Under the pieces are notes generated by a model. That model made no database searches. It was not told where the DNA came from and saw nothing but the letters and a program-made list of their open reading frames with translations. From assembly GCF_014524545.1 (NCBI RefSeq), contig NZ_CP053557.1, positions 2,691,501 through 2,755,500 on the forward strand: DNA of 64,000 nucleotides, written 5' to 3'. The translations under genes and the position numbers were made by a program. This DNA is from Exiguobacterium sp. Helios (GTDB taxonomy: Bacteria; Bacillota; Bacilli; Exiguobacteriales; Exiguobacteriaceae). Below, in pieces: positions 30,475-38,483 of this stretch; within the stretch, counting starts at the first letter, position 1, and the number at the start of each line of letters is the position of its first letter.

Positions 30475-32841
30475 ATGTTTCAGCGTGTTAAACAATTAAT
30501 AGATGAACAGAGCCGCAGAATGCGCCGTTATGAAAAAACCGTTTTATTAATTAACAGTCTGGAAGCAGAAATGGAACAAAAAACGGATGAAGAATTAAGG
30601 ATTTTGACACAATCCTTAAAAACCCGCCTTCAAGCTGGTGAGAAAATCGAAGCCCTCACCGGGACAGCGTTCGCGCTTGTCCGTGAAGCGAGCAAGCGGA
30701 CACTCGGTCTTCGTCACTACGATGTCCAGTTACTTGGTGGATTGGCCCTTCTGTCCGGACACATCGCCGAAATGGCGACCGGTGAAGGAAAGACACTGGT
30801 CGCGTCACTTGCAAGTTTCACCCAGGCTTTACACGGTCAAGGGGTTCATGTCATCACGGTCAACGAATATCTCGCCCGGCGTGATGCGGAACAGATCGGT
30901 CAGATTCACCGGTTTTTAGGTTTAACGGTCGGCATCAATTCAGCAGAACTGTCATTCGAAGAAAAACAACAGGCCTATGCGTCTGATATTACATACGGAG
31001 TCGGAACGGAATTTGGTTTCGATTATCTGCGCGACCATTTAGTCATGCGACAAGAGGATCGTCTGCAACGCCCCCTCCACTTCGCCTTGATTGACGAAGT
31101 CGACAGCGTCTTGATTGACGAAGCAAAAACACCGCTTATCATGGCGGAACGCGATACCGTCCATGAAGGATTACAGCAATTGGTTCGTCATGTCGTCAAA
31201 GACTTTAAAGAAGACGCTGACTATTCATACGACGAAGAAATCAAAGCGGTCGCCTTGACCGATCAAAGTATCGAGACGATCGAACGGATTTTCGGTATCG
31301 ATCAGCTGTTCGCGGCCGAGCATGCCGTCCTGTTCCACTATGTCATCCAAGCACTTCGGGCCCACGTCGTTCTGAAACGGGATGTCGATTATATCGTCAA
31401 GGATGATAAAATCGCGCTCGTCGACTTATTCACCGGACGGTTGATGGAAGGACGAAGTTTATCGGATGGCCTCCATCAAGCGCTCGAGGCGAAGGAACAC
31501 GTCAGCGTGACCGAAGAAAACCGGACGACGGCGCAAATTACGATTCAGCATTACTTCCGCATGTATCATCATGTGTCCGGAATGACAGGTACTGCTGCCA
31601 CGTCTCGCGATGAATTTTTGAAGACGTACCGGATGGATGTTGTCTCAATTCCACCGAATCGTCCTAAAATTCGGATTGACGAAGCCGATGTCCTGTTCTT
31701 GACGAGTTCCGAGAAATATTCAGCGATTGCGGCAGCGACCGAAACGGCTCATTTGACGGGACAACCCGTCTTGATCGGAACGACTTCAATCGAACAATCC
31801 TTAAAGGTTGCCGATGTCCTTGATCAACGTCAGATCCCTTACGAAATACTGAATGCCAAGACCGTCGATCAAGAAATTCGGATTATCGAGTCCGCCGGCC
31901 GCCACGGTCGGGTGACGATTGCGACAAACATGGCAGGACGCGGAACGGATATCCTGCTTGATGATGCGGCGAAGGCGAAGGCGCAGGGCGGTTTGTTCGT
32001 CATCGGCACGGAACGGCACGAGTCCGTCCGGATCGATAACCAGTTGCGTGGTCGGGCAGGACGCCAAGGCGATCCCGGCCTGACCCGGTTCTACCTGTCG
32101 CTTGAGGATGATCTGCCCCGCCGGTTTGCGCGCGAACGGTTAGAGCGTGTCACAAAGAAACTTGGTCCTGTCAACGGTCCGGTTCATGCAAAAGAAGCTC
32201 AGCAACTGATGGCCTATGCTCAGGAAACGTGTGAATCTGTCAACCGCAGTGTCCGTGACGACCTTGTCCAACTCGAGGAAGTCATCAGTGAACAGCGCCT
32301 TGCCATTTATCGTCTTCGCAACCAAATCGTTGATTCGGCGACGCTGGAACAATTTGTTCAGCCGTTTGCGGCTCGGACCATCCGTTCCTATCTCGAGCAA
32401 TATTTGACGGATGATCTCGTTCCGGAAGAATGGCCAATCGAATTATTGACGGCGGAACTGGAGCAGCTGCTGCATCAACCGGTTGAATTGGTCCTGGGTG
32501 ACTCGATCGAGACCATCCAACAACAAATGGAACCGCTGATTACTTCAGTCGATCAAAAAATAGCCTTGCAGATTGCCGAAGATGAAGAGACGGCACGACG
32601 TTTCATGTTACTTGCCCTGGATGAACAGTGGACGAGTCACTTGACGGCGATGAACTCGCTCAAGGAAGGAATTCATTTACGCAGTTACGGTCAAGAACAG
32701 CCGGTTCGGATCTTCGAACGGGAAGGCATGGATTATTTCCGTTATGCCATCTTCAGTTTTGAAAAACAAGTCGTGTCTGGACTATGTCGTCTGGACGAGA
32801 CTACTTTGCAAGGAGGACTGCTTCATGCAACCGTCGATTGA
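30475..32841 (+). CDS. secA2: Accessory Sec translocase ATPase SecA2
   Basis: A 788-residue SecA-family motor. It has Walker A ATGEGKTLVA (about 101-110), Walker B/DEAD region LIDEVDSVLIDEAKTP, the preprotein cross-linking domain, SGMTGTA, TIATNMAGRGTDI and the motif VI region QLRGRAGRQGDPG. It lacks the C-terminal linker with the CxCxnCH zinc site of housekeeping SecA, ending shortly after the helical scaffold. That and the adjacent SLAP-domain gene mark it as SecA2, used for a subset of exported proteins. secA-prfB context is absent. AAGGAG precedes the ATG. Its last 17 nt overlap slaP, so the pair is translationally coupled. Confidence 0.85.
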   Translation: MFQRVKQLIDEQSRRMRRYEKTVLLINSLEAEMEQKTDEELRILTQSLKTRLQAGEKIEALTGTAFALVREASKRTLGLRHYDVQLLGGLALLSGHIAEMATGEGKTLVASLASFTQALHGQGVHVITVNEYLARRDAEQIGQIHRFLGLTVGINSAELSFEEKQQAYASDITYGVGTEFGFDYLRDHLVMRQEDRLQRPLHFALIDEVDSVLIDEAKTPLIMAERDTVHEGLQQLVRHVVKDFKEDADYSYDEEIKAVALTDQSIETIERIFGIDQLFAAEHAVLFHYVIQALRAHVVLKRDVDYIVKDDKIALVDLFTGRLMEGRSLSDGLHQALEAKEHVSVTEENRTTAQITIQHYFRMYHHVSGMTGTAATSRDEFLKTYRMDVVSIPPNRPKIRIDEADVLFLTSSEKYSAIAAATETAHLTGQPVLIGTTSIEQSLKVADVLDQRQIPYEILNAKTVDQEIRIIESAGRHGRVTIATNMAGRGTDILLDDAAKAKAQGGLFVIGTERHESVRIDNQLRGRAGRQGDPGLTRFYLSLEDDLPRRFARERLERVTKKLGPVNGPVHAKEAQQLMAYAQETCESVNRSVRDDLVQLEEVISEQRLAIYRLRNQIVDSATLEQFVQPFAARTIRSYLEQYLTDDLVPEEWPIELLTAELEQLLHQPVELVLGDSIETIQQQMEPLITSVDQKIALQIAEDEETARRFMLLALDEQWTSHLTAMNSLKEGIHLRSYGQEQPVRIFEREGMDYFRYAIFSFEKQVVSGLCRLDETTLQGGLLHATVD

Positions 32842-33583
32842 TTCTGACATTCAACCCGCGCTTTACTTTACCGAGGATATGCCGATTGTCAAAGAAGACG
32901 AGTATGTCTTTCGCTATGCACTCAATCAGTTACCGAAACTCGGACCCAACCAGTTGGCGATCCATCTCTTTCAAGTGTTACAGACCGAACCGTTACACGT
33001 GATTGCGTTGTTCCAAAATACGCTTCCGCGTTCTTTCCAGCTGAATGATTTGGTCGTTCTCGTCCTGTCAGGTGACCAGCTCGTCGCCCGGAAAATATTC
33101 ACGATTGAGGAAGTACCGGTCCTTCTTCCGACAGCGACCTTACCGCTTTGGCTCGAGTTTTCCGATGAAGAACAGTTCGTTGATTTATCGACGCTTGATG
33201 CACCGCTCGAACTCGTCTTCTCGAATGAACAGCTGACGGATCTCGTAATCGATGAGTCGTTCTCTGCTCCGGAACAGCGTTTGATTCGCCAAATCGCTTT
33301 CTCTCACCCTGCCCCGCCGACAGATGGATGGTCCCTGTTGCCGGTCTCGATTTTTAAACAGGAACAAAAGGTCGAGGCCATCGTGCTGGTCCGTAATCCG
33401 AGCGGACAGTCTCTCGAGCTGGATTCGCTGTCGTTTGAGTTACTGCTTGGTGATCAGGCCGTCGCTGCAACCCGGCATACTTCGCTGACCGTGTCCTCGC
33501 AGAGTGAACACGCAATCCGTTTAAGCTTTGATTACGTAGCACATCCGGCCGCTTCACTGGATTTACGGTATCTGCCGGAATAA
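32825..33583 (+). CDS. slaP: SLAP-domain accessory Sec protein (SlaP-like)
   Basis: A 252-residue protein with two repeats of a SLAP-type beta domain. Repeat one (about 20-115) reads YVFRYALNQLPKLGPNQLAI, then VIALFQNTLPRSF, VVLVLSGDQLVARKIF and LPLWLEFS. Repeat two (about 150-245) reads WSLLPVSIFK, then VEAIVLVRNPSGQSLEL and VAATRHTSL. SLAP proteins are encoded with SecA2 in Bacillus and are needed to secrete S-layer proteins in Bacillus anthracis. No signal peptide is seen, so it should act inside, on SecA2 or cargo. AGGAGG lies 8 nt before the ATG at 32825, inside secA2; a longer frame from 32744 is only secA2 in another phase. Confidence 0.78.
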   Translation: MQPSIDSDIQPALYFTEDMPIVKEDEYVFRYALNQLPKLGPNQLAIHLFQVLQTEPLHVIALFQNTLPRSFQLNDLVVLVLSGDQLVARKIFTIEEVPVLLPTATLPLWLEFSDEEQFVDLSTLDAPLELVFSNEQLTDLVIDESFSAPEQRLIRQIAFSHPAPPTDGWSLLPVSIFKQEQKVEAIVLVRNPSGQSLELDSLSFELLLGDQAVAATRHTSLTVSSQSEHAIRLSFDYVAHPAASLDLRYLPE

Positions 33584-33592
33584 TCCCCTCAA

Positions 33593-33631
33593 AAAAATGG
33601 ACTTCTCGTCAATGACGAAAAGTCCATTTTT
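33593..33631. terminator. Bidirectional terminator between slaP and the Asp23 gene
   Basis: AAAAATGGACTT (33593-33604) pairs with AAGTCCATTTTT (33620-33631), with an inner TCGTC/GACGA. Confidence 0.85.
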
Positions 33632-33633
33632 GA

Positions 33634-33966
33634 TTATCCTTTTAATAAACCGATTACACGTACATTAATCGCTTGCGGTTGGAATGCTAACATGTTTTCC
33701 ATGTCTTGTGCAATCCGTTCCTGTACTTTTCCTGCTGTCTTGATGATCGACATCCCGTATTTGATATGGACCGAGAGACTGACCGTAATCGCACCGTCCA
33801 CATCCTCGACCTTCACGAGTTTGACCATCTGTTTTTCCTGTAACTTCGAATCGTCCTGTGTAAAGGCAATTCCTTCTGTTTCCTGAACTGCTACCCCGGC
33901 AATCACTTCAATGACTTGTTGGGAAACGTTTACGACACCATCCGCATTGTTTAAGTTATATGACAT
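33634..33966 (-). CDS. Asp23/Gls24 family envelope-stress protein
   Basis: A 110-residue member of the Asp23/DUF322 family (VVNVSQQVIEVIAGVAVQETEG near the N-terminus; VSLSVHIKYGMSIIKTAGKVQERI centrally; PQAINVRVIGL at the end). In Staphylococcus Asp23 is a membrane-proximal scaffold that lowers cell-wall stress; Bacillus YloU and YqhY are relatives. The start at 33966 (MSYNLNNADG) is preferred for the weak GGAAAG upstream; an in-frame ATG six codons earlier (33984) is possible. It is monocistronic. Confidence 0.85.
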   Translation of the reverse strand: MSYNLNNADGVVNVSQQVIEVIAGVAVQETEGIAFTQDDSKLQEKQMVKLVKVEDVDGAITVSLSVHIKYGMSIIKTAGKVQERIAQDMENMLAFQPQAINVRVIGLLKG

Positions 33967-34017
33967 ACTTTCCACGCCCTTCATCTATTAATCGCTCTAC
34001 TTTAAAGTGTATAGCAT

Positions 34018-35085
34018 TTAGCCTTTTTTTGAAAGGTCTTGTCGTTCTTCGACGATTGGACGAATGTCGATTTCAATCAGTGGACGCATCAGGCGGACAA
34101 CGAACGGATGAATGATTACTCCGACGATCAACAGGGCGACACCGATGACGACCAGCAAGGCGAGCCAAGTTTGCGGCACGAAGGCTGTCGTCGCGTACTG
34201 ACGCCATGCCATGACGAAGAAAACATGAAGCAAGTAGACATATAAGCTGAGCTCACCCGCCCGTGTAACAAGCGGCAGACGACGCATCGGAACGAGCATC
34301 ATGAATCCAAGCGATGCTGTAATCGACAGGAAGTAGATCACACTGTGCTTCAACACACCGATCCAGGCATCACTGTCATATTGTTCGACATACGGGAAGC
34401 GGTGCTTGAATGCATTCGCCAGAGCGACGATTTCTTGCGGCGTATCGCGCCACGCTTCATATAGGAGAAAACCGATGACACTCGCGAACGCCAGTCCGCC
34501 AATTAACCGGACATTCATTCTCCGTTTGAAGCTTTTCGGCATTTCAAAAATCCGGATGAACTCATGTTCCGACAAGTAGTTACCGAGCAGGAAGTAGGGA
34601 TAGAACATGATCAATTTCCGTAAGGCCAAAAAACCTGTGTTTTCGAGCTCAAAGCCGTACAATAAAGCAAAGGCGAGTCCGAACCAGACATACCCACGCA
34701 GATGGACGACATACGGTGTAACGATATACCAGACGACCATGACGAACAAATACCAGAGTGCCCAGTAGGGACGCAACAGATGCGTGCCGAGATTTTGTCC
34801 GGACAACAACGGCAATCCTTCTCCAAACGTCGCCCATGAACCAATCAGGATTTGCCAGACACAATAGACGGCAAACAGTTGGATGACACGCAAGTACTTG
34901 TTTTCACGGAAGAAGTAGCCGCTTAAAATAATAAATAATGGCATGTGAAACGAATAAATGATCAAGTACACCGTTTCGAGTAACTTTCCATCGTAATCAA
35001 ACCGTAAATCCGTCAGCATATGACCAATTACTACGAAAATGACAAGGAATCCTTTGATATTATCAAACCACGGATTTCGATTCAT
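34018..35085 (-). CDS. Membrane acyltransferase (Acyltransferase_3, fucose-4-O-acetylase-like)
   Basis: A 355-residue polytopic protein, about ten helices, starting MNRNPWFDNIKGFLVIFVVIGHML, the DxxKGxxIxxVVxGH signature of the Acyltransferase_3 family. FHMPLFIILSGYFFRE follows in the conserved place. This family moves acetyl or other acyl groups across the membrane to sugars or wall polymers. Divergent over 43 nt lies an exported SGNH hydrolase, the second half of an OatA-like enzyme, so the two may act together on an envelope polymer. The direct target is not readable. Confidence 0.82.
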   Translation of the reverse strand: MNRNPWFDNIKGFLVIFVVIGHMLTDLRFDYDGKLLETVYLIIYSFHMPLFIILSGYFFRENKYLRVIQLFAVYCVWQILIGSWATFGEGLPLLSGQNLGTHLLRPYWALWYLFVMVVWYIVTPYVVHLRGYVWFGLAFALLYGFELENTGFLALRKLIMFYPYFLLGNYLSEHEFIRIFEMPKSFKRRMNVRLIGGLAFASVIGFLLYEAWRDTPQEIVALANAFKHRFPYVEQYDSDAWIGVLKHSVIYFLSITASLGFMMLVPMRRLPLVTRAGELSLYVYLLHVFFVMAWRQYATTAFVPQTWLALLVVIGVALLIVGVIIHPFVVRLMRPLIEIDIRPIVEERQDLSKKG

Positions 35086-35128
35086 GTTACACTACCCCTT
35101 ATACTCCCTCGAAAGGAACGATTGTTTT

Positions 35129-35869
35129 ATGAAAAAAGCACTAGTCATTCTCTCGGTCGTCGCAAACGTCGTCCTCCTCGCCCTATTGCTCGGACGCAAA
35201 CCGATCGAGTTATTCGAGCAGGCCTTTCCTGCCACCACTACACAACCCATCACGACATTCCAATATACGAAAAATCCGAACTACGTCCGGTTGAATAGTC
35301 TCTTTCATACTTATCAATACCCAAAATCACCGAATTCTGTCATGCTCGGTGACTCCATGACGAATTTTGGTGATTGGCGGATTTTGCTCAATGATCCGAC
35401 AATCGTTAACTTCGGGATTCCCGGCGATACGACGGAAGGATTTTTGACCCGGCTTGACCTGATTGTCGAGTTGAAACCGAAACGTGTCTTCCTGATGGGC
35501 GGCATCAATGACATCCGTCACTTCACTCCGATTCCGACCATTACGGAAAACATGACGACGATCGTGACGACGCTGCGAAAAAATAACATTGATGTCGTCA
35601 TTCAGTCAACACTACCCGTCGCACCCAAGTATTCCGATTCGGTCCGCGTCAATCGTGACGTCGAAGCCCTGAACCGGAATCTTGAACAGCTTGCGAAATC
35701 TGCTGGTATTCCCTTTGTTGATTTACGACCTGAGTTGACCAATCAGCAAGGTTACCTTCAAAACCGGATGACGTACGACGGGCTTCATTTGGTCGGTGGC
35801 GGCTATCTTCGATGGAGCGACGCACTCAAACCGTTTGCTGAAAAAATTCAGATTACGGAAAACAAATAA
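35129..35869 (+). CDS. Exported SGNH/GDSL-family esterase or acetyltransferase
   Basis: A 246-residue protein. An N-terminal anchor or signal (MKKALVILSVVANVVLLALL) is followed by an SGNH-hydrolase fold: block I SVMLGDSMT (nucleophile Ser), block II GIPGDTTEG, block III GGINDIR and block V DGLHLVGGGY (Asp/His). Catalytic residues look complete. Such proteins remove or transfer O-acetyl groups on wall polymers. The ATG at 35129 is chosen; the longer in-frame version from 35039 would overlap the divergent acyltransferase gene. A GAAAGGAACG site lies upstream. Confidence 0.85.
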   Translation: MKKALVILSVVANVVLLALLLGRKPIELFEQAFPATTTQPITTFQYTKNPNYVRLNSLFHTYQYPKSPNSVMLGDSMTNFGDWRILLNDPTIVNFGIPGDTTEGFLTRLDLIVELKPKRVFLMGGINDIRHFTPIPTITENMTTIVTTLRKNNIDVVIQSTLPVAPKYSDSVRVNRDVEALNRNLEQLAKSAGIPFVDLRPELTNQQGYLQNRMTYDGLHLVGGGYLRWSDALKPFAEKIQITENK

Positions 35870-35877
35870 CAGTCATT

Positions 35878-35916
35878 AAAAAAGGAGATTCCGATTTTTA
35901 CGGAATCTCCTTTTTT
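35878..35916 (+). terminator. Intrinsic terminator of the SGNH gene
   Basis: A perfect 16-bp stem beginning AAAAAAGGAGATTCCG, a 7-nt loop, and CGGAATCTCCTTTTTT. It is near-symmetrical, so it can also serve the minus-strand small gene. Confidence 0.85.
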
Positions 35917-35951
35917 CAGCACTCATCTACACGGTGACAGGCACCATGTCA

Positions 35952-36056
35952 TTAGTCTTCCTGGTTTTTGACACCCATGTATGCGGCAACGCTTGATGCT
36001 GAAAATACAGCAATTGCGACGATACCGACTGCAATCCATACCACTTGATCCATCAT
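35952..36056 (-). CDS. 34-residue single-pass membrane protein
   Basis: A short open frame missed by length cut-offs: MMDQVVWIAVGIVAIAVFSA and then SSVAAYMGVKNQED. It has one hydrophobic helix (about 5-25) with a charged C-terminus. The ribosome-binding site is AAGGGGG; the first ATG lies 4 nt and the second ATG 7 nt after it, so translation may begin at 36053. Codon use and the stop before a terminator are normal. The function is unknown; small single-helix proteins like this often modulate membrane enzymes, which is only a general expectation. Confidence 0.7.
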   Translation of the reverse strand: MMDQVVWIAVGIVAIAVFSASSVAAYMGVKNQED

Positions 36057-36232
36057 TTTTCCCCCTTGTATGTAACCGTTCACTTTCTTTTTTTAGCGTA
36101 CACGAAATTCGTCAAGAAAGAAACACATTTTCTATGTCTAACGACTAGACGTTTCGGGAAAAAGTAACTATAGTAGAAGGACAAGTATAAATTGTCAGAA
36201 AATTCGATTATTTAAAAAAGGAGGTGATTCTG

Positions 36233-36706
36233 ATGTCAACCCCAATCCTGAAACCCCGATTTCAGATGAAGCAACAACAACGAAGTATAGTCAACTTTAG
36301 TTATTGGCTTGTCATCGGTATCATTGGATGGACGATGATCAGTTTCGTAACCGGACTTCGCAATCAGCTGGGGGGTCTCCCGATCTACGAAAGCATCCCG
36401 CTTGTGTTGGCTGTCCTCTTAACCACCGGCGTCCTGTTAAAAATGGCCCGGGATGAATGGTGGATCCGGTATCTCAATCGTCAAACCCAGTTTTACATCG
36501 GTCATGAAACCGTCGTGACCTGGTGCCTCATCATCGATAGTATGTGGTTGATCCGTAAACCGATGCGCCGTGAACTCCGTCACCTCTACCGACACATCAC
36601 CCAAACGAAAACATCATCAGAAGCCATCGAGACGCTTGCGAACGAGCTCGTCGAACGTGGTGTCCTCATCGTCTATTCCCGTCCTAAGAGCGACCATCCT
36701 GCTTGA
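36233..36706 (+). CDS. Unknown two-helix membrane protein
   Basis: A 157-residue basic protein of no family I recognise. A short basic N-terminus is followed by two membrane helices (about 20-42 and 55-75) and a charged C-terminal cytosolic domain (WWIRYLNRQTQFYIG...ETLANELVERGVLIVYSR). It has a near-perfect ribosome-binding site, AAGGAGGTGA, 5 nt before the ATG at 36233; a GTG at 36224 is inside that site and is rejected. The gene is a single transcription unit. Confidence 0.65.
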   Translation: MSTPILKPRFQMKQQQRSIVNFSYWLVIGIIGWTMISFVTGLRNQLGGLPIYESIPLVLAVLLTTGVLLKMARDEWWIRYLNRQTQFYIGHETVVTWCLIIDSMWLIRKPMRRELRHLYRHITQTKTSSEAIETLANELVERGVLIVYSRPKSDHPA

Positions 36707-36710
36707 ACAA

Positions 36711-36762
36711 AAAAAGAGCATGGAATGTCAGGACATCTGCTCCCTGCATCCCGTGCTTTTTT
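36711..36762. terminator. Imperfect terminator between convergent genes
   Basis: GCATGGAATG pairs with CATCCCGTGC (two G-T type pairs), with A-run left and TTTTTT right. It sits between the unknown membrane protein gene and mhqD. Confidence 0.65.
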
Positions 36763-36769
36763 GCTGTCG

Positions 36770-37369
36770 TTATTTTTGAGTCAGCCATTCTGCTGCTGCT
36801 TCGATCGTCGGCATGACGAGCTGATGACCGTGGTTTGACCAGGTCACATCAACCGTAGCTCCTGCCTGTTCAAAAATCGCTTTCAAATCTTCCGTCTCCG
36901 AAGCCGGACAGATTGGATCGTTCGTTCCGGCTCCGATAAAGATTCGAACCCGCGACGAATCCGGTAACGTCACACCGCGACGCGGTACCATCGGATGCAA
37001 TAAAATCGCCTGTTCAAATAACCGTTCTTCAAACATCATATTCGCTGCGATGTTGGCACCATTCGAATAACCGACCGGGATGACATCTTGAAGCGAAAAG
37101 TCCGACGTGCGGCTCATGTCTTTCACGAACTCCATCAAACGGGCTGTCCGGAGGGCGAGATCCTCTTCATCAAAAACCCCTTCCGCCAATCGTTTGAAGA
37201 ATCGGGGCATTCCGTTTTCCGTCACCTCACCCCGGACCGACAGATAACCGGCCTCCGGATCGAGGAGCCGGACGAGTCCGACTAAATCCTGTTCCGTCCC
37301 GCCTGTTCCGTGCAATAAAAGAAAAATGGGTGCGCCTGGTCGTTTAGCAGGTTCAAATAAATGAATCAT
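36770..37369 (-). CDS. mhqD: MhqD-type carboxylesterase/phospholipase
   Basis: A 199-residue alpha/beta hydrolase. The oxyanion motif is LLLHGTGGTEQDL, the nucleophile elbow PVGYSNGANIA, the acid in GTNDPICP and the His in WSNHGHQL. Length and order fit the Bacillus MhqD (YodD) hydrolase. In Bacillus mhqED is induced by quinones and catechol-like electrophiles under MhqR. The start overlaps the mhqE stop by 4 nt (ATGA), so they form an operon. The enzyme is presumed to hydrolyse ring-cleavage products. Confidence 0.86.
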   Translation of the reverse strand: MIHLFEPAKRPGAPIFLLLHGTGGTEQDLVGLVRLLDPEAGYLSVRGEVTENGMPRFFKRLAEGVFDEEDLALRTARLMEFVKDMSRTSDFSLQDVIPVGYSNGANIAANMMFEERLFEQAILLHPMVPRRGVTLPDSSRVRIFIGAGTNDPICPASETEDLKAIFEQAGATVDVTWSNHGHQLVMPTIEAAAEWLTQK

Positions 37370-38304
37370 ATGAGTCTCCCCTTTGGTAGTCTGATGGGTG
37401 CGACATGTCCTTCAATTGTCGCCCGGTGTGCTTCGAACTGTTCCGGTAATTTTAACGCTTCTCCTAATACTTCAAATGCTTCATCGACCGCAAATCCCGG
37501 ATTATCGGTGGCGATTTCATGCAGAATCCGTCCACGGTCGTGGAAGTAGACCGATGTAAAGTAATTCCGGTCTTTCACTTCTGTCGTCATCAAGCCAAAC
37601 GTATTGATTTGTTTCATCCAGTCCATTTGCTGTGCCTGATCATCGGCCCGCCACGCGATATGGTGGACGGTCCCGGCACCCGGTCGCCCAACCGGTACGT
37701 TCGTATGCAGGATATCGACGGTGTTGCCGAATTCGCCTTCCGCTTCATAACGATCCATCGTCTCGGAACGTTTCGCAACCGTTAATCCGAATGCATCCGT
37801 TAAGAGACGTCCTGTATCTGCCGGATCATGCGACAACAAGGTCGCACCGGCAAACCCTTTGATGGCGACATCGGTTGAGATGCCGTCGATTTCAAAGCGG
37901 CTGTTTGCGCCTTTGCTGCGTTCGACGAGTTCAATCTGTAATCCGTGCGGATCCTGAAAGACAAGTTGTTTTTCGCCGAAACGTTCGGCTTCTTCAAAGA
38001 CAACTCCTTTTTCCGTCAAACGGTTTTTCCAAAAGTCATAGCTCCCAGTCGGAATCGCATATGCCGTCGTTCCAACCTGCCCCGCTCCGACTTTCCCCTG
38101 CTGCATGCCTTCAAACGGGAAAAAGGTGATAATCGTCCCGGGTGCACCCGATTCATTGCCAAAATAAAAATGATAGGTTCCCGGATCGTCAAAGTTGACC
38201 GTTTTCTTGACGAAACGCAGACCAAGCGTCGTACCGTAAAAATCAAGATTTTCCTGTGGATTACCGACCATTGCTGAAATGTGATGAATGCCTTTTGTTT
38301 TCAT
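37366..38304 (-). CDS. mhqE: MhqE/MhqO-type ring-cleaving dioxygenase (VOC family)
   Basis: A 312-residue glyoxalase/extradiol dioxygenase-like protein made of two VOC modules (about 5-135 and 150-285). Metal-ligand candidates are His in KGIHHISAMVG, His in TVHHIAWRADD and Glu in RILHEIATDNPGF. It matches the quinone-inducible MhqA/E/O group, which opens thiol-reactive quinone rings. With mhqD downstream this is the mhqED unit. A promoter with an overlapping palindrome precedes it. Confidence 0.88.
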   Translation of the reverse strand: MKTKGIHHISAMVGNPQENLDFYGTTLGLRFVKKTVNFDDPGTYHFYFGNESGAPGTIITFFPFEGMQQGKVGAGQVGTTAYAIPTGSYDFWKNRLTEKGVVFEEAERFGEKQLVFQDPHGLQIELVERSKGANSRFEIDGISTDVAIKGFAGATLLSHDPADTGRLLTDAFGLTVAKRSETMDRYEAEGEFGNTVDILHTNVPVGRPGAGTVHHIAWRADDQAQQMDWMKQINTFGLMTTEVKDRNYFTSVYFHDRGRILHEIATDNPGFAVDEAFEVLGEALKLPEQFEAHRATIEGHVAPIRLPKGRLI

Positions 38305-38343
38305 ATTCGTTCACGCTCCCTTCTCATCATTCCCTTTAACACA

Positions 38344-38372
38344 ATAATAGTAACTTATTTACTAAAAGTAAA
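38344..38372 (-). promoter_or_regulatory. mhqED promoter with an overlapping GTAA/TTAC operator
   Basis: On the minus strand TTTACT (38372-38367), 17 nt, then TATTAT (38349-38344), 40 nt before the mhqE ATG. Within the spacer, 38350-38372 reads GTAA-N5-TTAC-N5-GTAA (TTTACT-AAA-AGTAAA in its right half), an interlaced inverted repeat of the kind bound by MarR- or HxlR-type quinone sensors such as MhqR/YodB. Confidence 0.6.
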
Positions 38373-38483
38373 TTATTATGCTTGAACATCTCTTTTTTGG
38401 AACCTTTCTTCCATTTCCCCGTAAGAATAAGAGATACTTCAACTGGACCATGCATTTTATCTGAATGAGGGAGGACTGATTCC

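Noticed and set aside
36061-36232. Sigma-B or ECF promoter for the two-helix gene
   Set aside because: GTTTCGGG and TATAGT are present but the spacing and bases do not fit a known consensus well enough.
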